From Bacteroidota bacterium (GTDB taxonomy: Bacteria; Bacteroidota; Ignavibacteria; Kapaibacteriales; UBA961): a stretch of DNA of 56,233 nt. Position 1 is the first letter of the stretch; each line of letters opens with the position of its first letter. The notes under the pieces were generated by a model. That model ran no database searches. It saw only the letters and a program-made list of their open reading frames with translations, and was not told the DNA's origin. Below are positions 52,516 to 56,233 of the stretch, one piece after another. Both the position numbers and the translations under genes were made by a program. Location of the stretch: NCBI GenBank assembly GCA_018266765.1, contig JAFDZU010000041.1, forward strand, positions 46,934-103,166, read 5' to 3'.

Positions 52516-52760
52516 TTCCCATAGGGAATACATATCGGTAGGAAATTGTTTCTCGGTCAGAATTCAAGCCCTGTAAGGGCGGAACAATTCATAGAGATAT
52601 ATCTTTCCTGACGGAACTCTTGGCAGCGAAGCGGTAGTGTTGTTTTCTAACGATATTGCACCCCTGACGGGGCTGTTTTACCTTCTGGTCGGGTGTTTCC
52701 CAACCGACCTTTGTACTATTATTATTTGAAGTATTGTTTGAAAGACGGTTATAATAACCG
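52516..52760. repeat. cluster of five short hairpin-forming palindromes
   Basis: Small perfect inverted repeats are at 52516-52528 (TTCCC/GGGAA), 52568-52580 (GCCCT/AGGGC), 52661-52672 (CCCC/GGGG), 52687-52709 (GGTCGG/CCGACC) and 52746-52760 (CGGTTAT/ATAACCG). The region is more GC-rich than its surroundings and does not encode a protein. It resembles the interspersed palindromic elements found in intergenic DNA of other Bacteroidota. Confidence 0.5.
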
Positions 52761-52921
52761 CCTGAAGTGACTTAATGTAATCTCTACAGCGAAACTACGG
52801 CAATTCTCTTAGAAGGAAAACAAGAAAAATGGCACGTCCATACTATATGAATGCGTCTTTTATATATTTTCAGTAGTGTCTAATAGATACAAACCACCAC
52901 TTTACTGCTTATATTTTAGGT

Positions 52922-54439
52922 TTAATCTCTTCCAAAAAGTCTTTTGAGCGTTTCGATGGATGCAACAACCGATTTATCATTCCCGAGATAATTTTCAATC
53001 ATCTGACATGAATGAAGAACTGTTGTATGGTCACGTCCACCAAAGTAAGAACCAATGTTTTTCAACGAAAGCGATGTAAATTTCTTAGCCAAATACATAG
53101 CCACTTGCCGAGCTAAAACCACTTCATGTTTCCGAGTTTTTCCGGCTAATATATCAGGAGAAAAATCGTAATGTTTAGAAACTTCTTTAATAATATCTTG
53201 AATTGTAATGTTCTTATTTGATGGAGTAGATACACCGCGAACTACTTCTTTAGCCAAGTCAATAGTAAGTTCACGTCTATCGAGCGAAACCTTTGCAATT
53301 AAACTAATTAGACTACCTTCGAGTTCACGAACACTCGAAAAAACATGACGAGCAATATATTCTATAATATCAGTAGGAATTTCAAATCCTTCATCCATAC
53401 TTTTACGTTGAAGTATAGCCATTCTTGTTTCGTAGTCGGGTAATTGAACATCAACAGTTAATCCCCATTGGAAACGTGAAATCAAGCGATCATCCACATC
53501 TACGAGTTCTTTGGGTGGCTTATCGCTTGTCAGAATTAGCTGTTTACCTGCTTGATATAAGGCATTGAACGTATGAAAGAAGTTATCTTGCGTTTTCTCT
53601 TTTCCGCTGAAAAATTGAATGTCATCAACGATTAATACATCAATAGTTCGATAGAAATTAGTGAATTCGTTTACTCGATTATTCTGAATAGCATTGACAT
53701 ATTCAATTGTGAATCGTTCACTATTTGTATAAAGTACTCGAGAGGAAGGATTGTTTTGAGTAATATAATTTCCTATTGCCTGCACTAGATGAGTTTTACC
53801 AAGTCCTGTTCCACCGTAAATGAATAGGGGATTGAAGCGTGTTTTTCCAGGAGCTTCTGCTACTGCTAAAGCGGCGGAAGATGCAAGTTGATTACTTTCA
53901 CCTCTGATAAAATTCTCGAACGTATATCTTGAATTCAAATAATTAGGATACTGCTGTTGAATAGGAGTTGCTGTGGCAAACGGTAGTGTACTTTGTTGAT
54001 TCGATTGAGATGTAGTTGGAGCATTTCTGAATGCCGGTAATTTTATCGCACGTTGTTCGAGAGTTTCACCATTATTATTAACCAATACTTGGTATTGTAA
54101 TTTTGATTTTGCACCAAGAATTTGATAAATAGTTTTTTGAAGCAATGCATAATAATGCTCTTCTATCCACTCATAAAAAAACTGACTCGGTACTTGAATA
54201 GTGAGTTGACTATCTTGCCAGCGAAGAGCTGTTATCGGCTCAAACCAAGTTTTGTAAACTTGTGATGCAACGTTATCTTTTATAATGGACAGACATTTAT
54301 CCCAAAGCATAGTAGCTTGTAAATCAGGTGCTGATTGTTCAGCGTTTGCTTCAGTTTTAGTAGAAGGTTTACGAGATGTAGTCGGTTTAGCTCGTAACGC
54401 ATGAGCGAATAAGTCGAGTGTTGGTAACTTTTTAGCCAA
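52922..54439 (-). CDS. dnaA: Chromosomal replication initiator protein DnaA
   Basis: A 505-residue initiator. Domain I starts near LWDKCLSIIKDNVASQV (about 45-61), the AAA+ Walker A motif GGTGLGKT is at 209-216, Walker B VDDIQF at 271-276, and the DNA-binding signature GGRDHTTVLHSC at about 467-478. The start is a TTG with GGAGG five bases upstream, a strong ribosome binding site in a genome that mostly lacks them. This gives a 43-residue extension before domain I; the ATG at codon 44 (54310) would give a conventional DnaA of 462 residues but has no Shine-Dalgarno. DnaA opens the chromosomal origin. The gene lies between two gene-free stretches of about 0.9 kb. Confidence 0.95.
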   Translation of the reverse strand: MAKKLPTLDLFAHALRAKPTTSRKPSTKTEANAEQSAPDLQATMLWDKCLSIIKDNVASQVYKTWFEPITALRWQDSQLTIQVPSQFFYEWIEEHYYALLQKTIYQILGAKSKLQYQVLVNNNGETLEQRAIKLPAFRNAPTTSQSNQQSTLPFATATPIQQQYPNYLNSRYTFENFIRGESNQLASSAALAVAEAPGKTRFNPLFIYGGTGLGKTHLVQAIGNYITQNNPSSRVLYTNSERFTIEYVNAIQNNRVNEFTNFYRTIDVLIVDDIQFFSGKEKTQDNFFHTFNALYQAGKQLILTSDKPPKELVDVDDRLISRFQWGLTVDVQLPDYETRMAILQRKSMDEGFEIPTDIIEYIARHVFSSVRELEGSLISLIAKVSLDRRELTIDLAKEVVRGVSTPSNKNITIQDIIKEVSKHYDFSPDILAGKTRKHEVVLARQVAMYLAKKFTSLSLKNIGSYFGGRDHTTVLHSCQMIENYLGNDKSVVASIETLKRLFGRD

Positions 54440-54449
54440 TTCTGCCTCC
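54437..54449 (-). promoter_or_regulatory. strong ribosome binding site and TTG start of dnaA
   Basis: On the minus strand GGAGG (complement of 54445-54449) is followed five bases later by TTG (54439-54437). Most genes in the window have no Shine-Dalgarno sequence, so this pairing of the best site with a weak start codon is notable and decides the start. Confidence 0.75.
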
Positions 54450-55354
54450 GTTAGAAAGAGTTATGATTTTATCCCCGACATTGATAGTATTGAACCAAAG
54501 CAATGACTGATTGTAAACCGATGACTACCATTCACATCTTGTAATTAAGAATTCGAAATCAACTGTAAAAATTTCAGAAGAACGAAACGAAGAGTCAAAA
54601 TTTGCTAATAACTTATTCTATTATAAATAACAGATCTAAGTAACAAAAAGAGACGCTTCGCCTCGCACCTCGAACGTGTTAGTTCGATTGCAAATTACTG
54701 AGGATGAAGCCGCCAAAACGGATTACCAATATGTACTACTGCTTGTGCTTGCTTTTGATTAGAGAAACAATCGGGGGAAATTATTTCAAATGCCGCAAGC
54801 GATGCGGAAGACGAAAAGACACACAATAAATACTTTTAGAATAAAAAAGCAATGTTTTGTATATTTTTCCGAGTATTGCTTGTTAGATTTTTGTTCTAAA
54901 AGCATTTTGCCTGAATCGAATCTTGTGTTTACTGACTCTTTAAGGTTGTAAACTTGTTTTTATCAAGGGCGTTTTTTTTCGCAGTACAAAAATCAGCAAG
55001 ATTATAACAAAACACAAGAAGAAAATTTTAAAATTTGAAAATAAATTACTTGGATATGTGCAATTTATCCTTTTATACTGTATTATAATATAGTTACAGA
55101 ATAATACAAATTATGGTTAGTATGTTTTGTTGAATTTTAGAATTATTAGAAGTATGAGATAAATAAGTTAAGTCTTTTATTGTATTGCAATTAAAGGTTT
55201 CTATAAAATGAGTTTAGATCGACAAATACAAGAATTTATACTAATAATTACTTATTTTTATTTTGAGTTTCTTCGTCAATCAATCGTAGTGAGTTATTTT
55301 CGTACTTGATTTAATGAAATAAAAAGTGAAAATCACGTTAAAACTAGAATAAAA
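54440..55354. other. 915-base gene-free stretch between dnaA and tatC
   Basis: No convincing ORF. There are small inverted repeats at 54671-54686 (CGAAC/GTTCG), 54793-54807 (CCGCA/TGCGG) and 54847-54881 (AAGCAAT/ATTGCTT). From about 55020 the sequence is very AT-rich. No canonical DnaA box (TTATCCACA) was found on either strand; TTATCCCCG (54469) and TTATCCTTT (55066) are weak matches. It may include the dnaA promoter and possibly the replication origin, but this is not shown. Confidence 0.6.
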
Positions 55355-56110
55355 ATGGTTCAACAAATTAAAGAATCGAAAGATACCGAAGAAAAAGAGA
55401 TGAGTTTTTTCGACCATTTAGAAGATCTTCGTAATCGCATTGTCTTCTCAATCATTGGAATTGCTGTTGGTTGTGTAATATCAGGATTGTTAATCAATCA
55501 AATAATGGAACTTGTCTTGTTGCGTCCGGCAACTGATGCTGGACTTGAGCTTCAAAATTTACGTCCATTTGGGCAACCGTTTTTATATTTCAAAGTGGTA
55601 TTGGTAGTTGGAATAATCTTCTCAATTCCATGGACATTATATCAAATATGGAAATTTGTTGCTCCGGGACTTTACGGTCATGAAAGAAACTGGGCAGGAA
55701 AGATAACCTTTTTTACAACCTTTTGTTTCCTTGCCGGCGTTGCTTTTGCTTATTTTGGAATGATTCCCGGTATGATGAAATTTACTGTAAGTTTTGGTAC
55801 CACAAAAATTAAAAATATGATTGATGTTACTGAGTATTTTGGTTTTGTAACCACAACAATACTTGGTGCAGGACTTGTTTTTGAGTTACCTATGGTTGCA
55901 TATGTACTTTCTAGAGTTGGAATTCTTACTCCTGCGTTTATGAGGAAGTATCGTCGTCATGCTTATATACTAATTTTGGTTGTCGCCGCTGTTCTTACTC
56001 CAAGCCCTGACCCAATTAATCAACTGATTTTTGCAACTCCGATGGTAGTTTTGTATGAAATTAGTATAATTGTTTCTAAATTAGCGGGCAAAAAAGAAAC
56101 AACTCCATAA
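55355..56110 (+). CDS. tatC: Twin-arginine translocase subunit TatC
   Basis: A 251-residue membrane protein of the TatC family. MSFFDHLEDLRNRI near residue 16 is the conserved amphipathic start with the glutamate that binds twin-arginine signal peptides; the first periplasmic loop has LRPFGQPFLYFKV and later FVAPGLYGHERNW, and ITFFTTFCFLAGVAFAYF is one of the six expected helices. TatC exports folded proteins together with TatA/TatB; neither is adjacent here. It is followed by a polyprenyl synthetase gene after 66 bases. Confidence 0.95.
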   Translation: MVQQIKESKDTEEKEMSFFDHLEDLRNRIVFSIIGIAVGCVISGLLINQIMELVLLRPATDAGLELQNLRPFGQPFLYFKVVLVVGIIFSIPWTLYQIWKFVAPGLYGHERNWAGKITFFTTFCFLAGVAFAYFGMIPGMMKFTVSFGTTKIKNMIDVTEYFGFVTTTILGAGLVFELPMVAYVLSRVGILTPAFMRKYRRHAYILILVVAAVLTPSPDPINQLIFATPMVVLYEISIIVSKLAGKKETTP

Positions 56111-56176
56111 ATTGCATCTGCTTTTAATATAAAAAGTTAATAATCCGAAACATACATATATATTTATACATTATTC

Positions 56177-56233
56177 ATGTCATTTTCAATTTCAGAAATT
56201 AGTAAACCGGTTGTTTCTCATTTAGAAGAATTT
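56177..56233 (+). CDS. Polyprenyl diphosphate synthase, N-terminal fragment
   Basis: The frame is open from the ATG at 56177 to the end of the window (19 codons). The start, FSISEISKPVVSHLEEF, resembles the N-terminus of Bacteroidota long-chain polyprenyl synthetases (IspB-like), which make the side chain of quinones or the undecaprenyl carrier. The resemblance is limited to this short segment, so the call is tentative; the DDxxD motifs lie beyond the window. Confidence 0.5.
   Translation, partial: MSFSISEISKPVVSHLEEF

Larger units (their letters stand above)
51959..52921. other. 963-base gene-free stretch between the unknown gene pair and dnaA
   Basis: No complete gene is convincing. It holds a 17-base palindrome (52321-52337), a 21-bp tandem repeat (52335-52418) lying in an 81-codon minus-strand frame (52239-52484) with no good start codon, and at least five short hairpins (52516-52760). 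These are described separately. The last 160 bases next to dnaA show nothing recognisable. Confidence 0.6.

Noticed and set aside
54440-55354. Replication origin with DnaA boxes
   Set aside because: No sequence matches TTATCCACA with at most one mismatch that I could find on either strand; position beside dnaA alone is not sufficient.

Overview
The window is AT-rich bacterial chromosome that looks like the Bacteroidota/Chlorobiota (FCB) group, possibly an Ignavibacteria- or Kapabacteria-like lineage; the finer placement is a guess. The evidence is two secreted proteins with type IX secretion C-terminal sorting domains (28354-29151, 33647-36124), a TonB-dependent receptor with an N-terminal carboxypeptidase-regulatory-like domain, a HYC_CC_PP family protein, an E1 alpha/beta fusion dehydrogenase, start codons that mostly lack a Shine-Dalgarno sequence, and several upstream sites of the form TTTG-N19/20-TAnnTTTG, the Bacteroidota promoter type. 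No insertion sequence, phage or CRISPR array was seen. Most of the window is housekeeping or envelope genes.

Layout. 1-543: end of a UvrD/PcrA-type helicase. 571-13379 (minus): HI0933 flavoprotein, ABC-F factor EttA, M28 peptidase, a tandem M16 peptidase pair (one active, one lacking the zinc motif), queE, a VOC protein, an orphan peptide-type ABC binding lipoprotein and a type II NADH dehydrogenase. 13393-16490 (minus): YfhO-like membrane protein and a PAP2 phosphatase. 16634-18497 (plus): gmhA, tRNA-Thr(UGU) and an HD-GYP protein. 18514-22569 (minus): a probable metal (copper?) handling module of TlpA thioredoxin, HYC_CC_PP protein, two heavy-metal-associated proteins and a TonB-dependent receptor. 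22708-28118 (minus): ATP-grasp-like protein with NamZ, M50 protease, PPK2, GNAT acetyltransferase.

28354-32915 (plus): an apparent three-gene unit of a T9SS-sorted cohesin-like protein, an IgGFc-binding-like protein with a possible C-terminal barrel, and a MoxR/RavA-type ATPase. 32955-37002 (minus): a small outer-membrane-like protein, a large seven-repeat SBBP propeller protein and an enoyl-CoA hydratase. 37264-41378 (plus): fused 2-oxoacid dehydrogenase E1, MOSC protein and cyclase. 41524-44405: two convergent, overlapping membrane glycosyltransferases. 44877-50724 (plus): oligopeptidase B and a TPR/DUF3857/transglutaminase protein. 50805-51958 (minus): two unknown genes coupled by an ATGA overlap. 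52922-54439 (minus): dnaA, between two gene-free stretches of about 0.9 kb. 55355-end (plus): tatC and the start of a polyprenyl synthetase.

The most interesting parts are the metal module, the NamZ/ATP-grasp pair, the cohesin-like/IgGFc-like/MoxR unit, the unknown coupled pair at 50805-51958, and the dnaA surroundings: a TTG start with a strong ribosome binding site, an N-terminal extension, a 21-bp tandem repeat encoding heptads and a cluster of small hairpins. All functions are read from sequence patterns alone; no database search was run.
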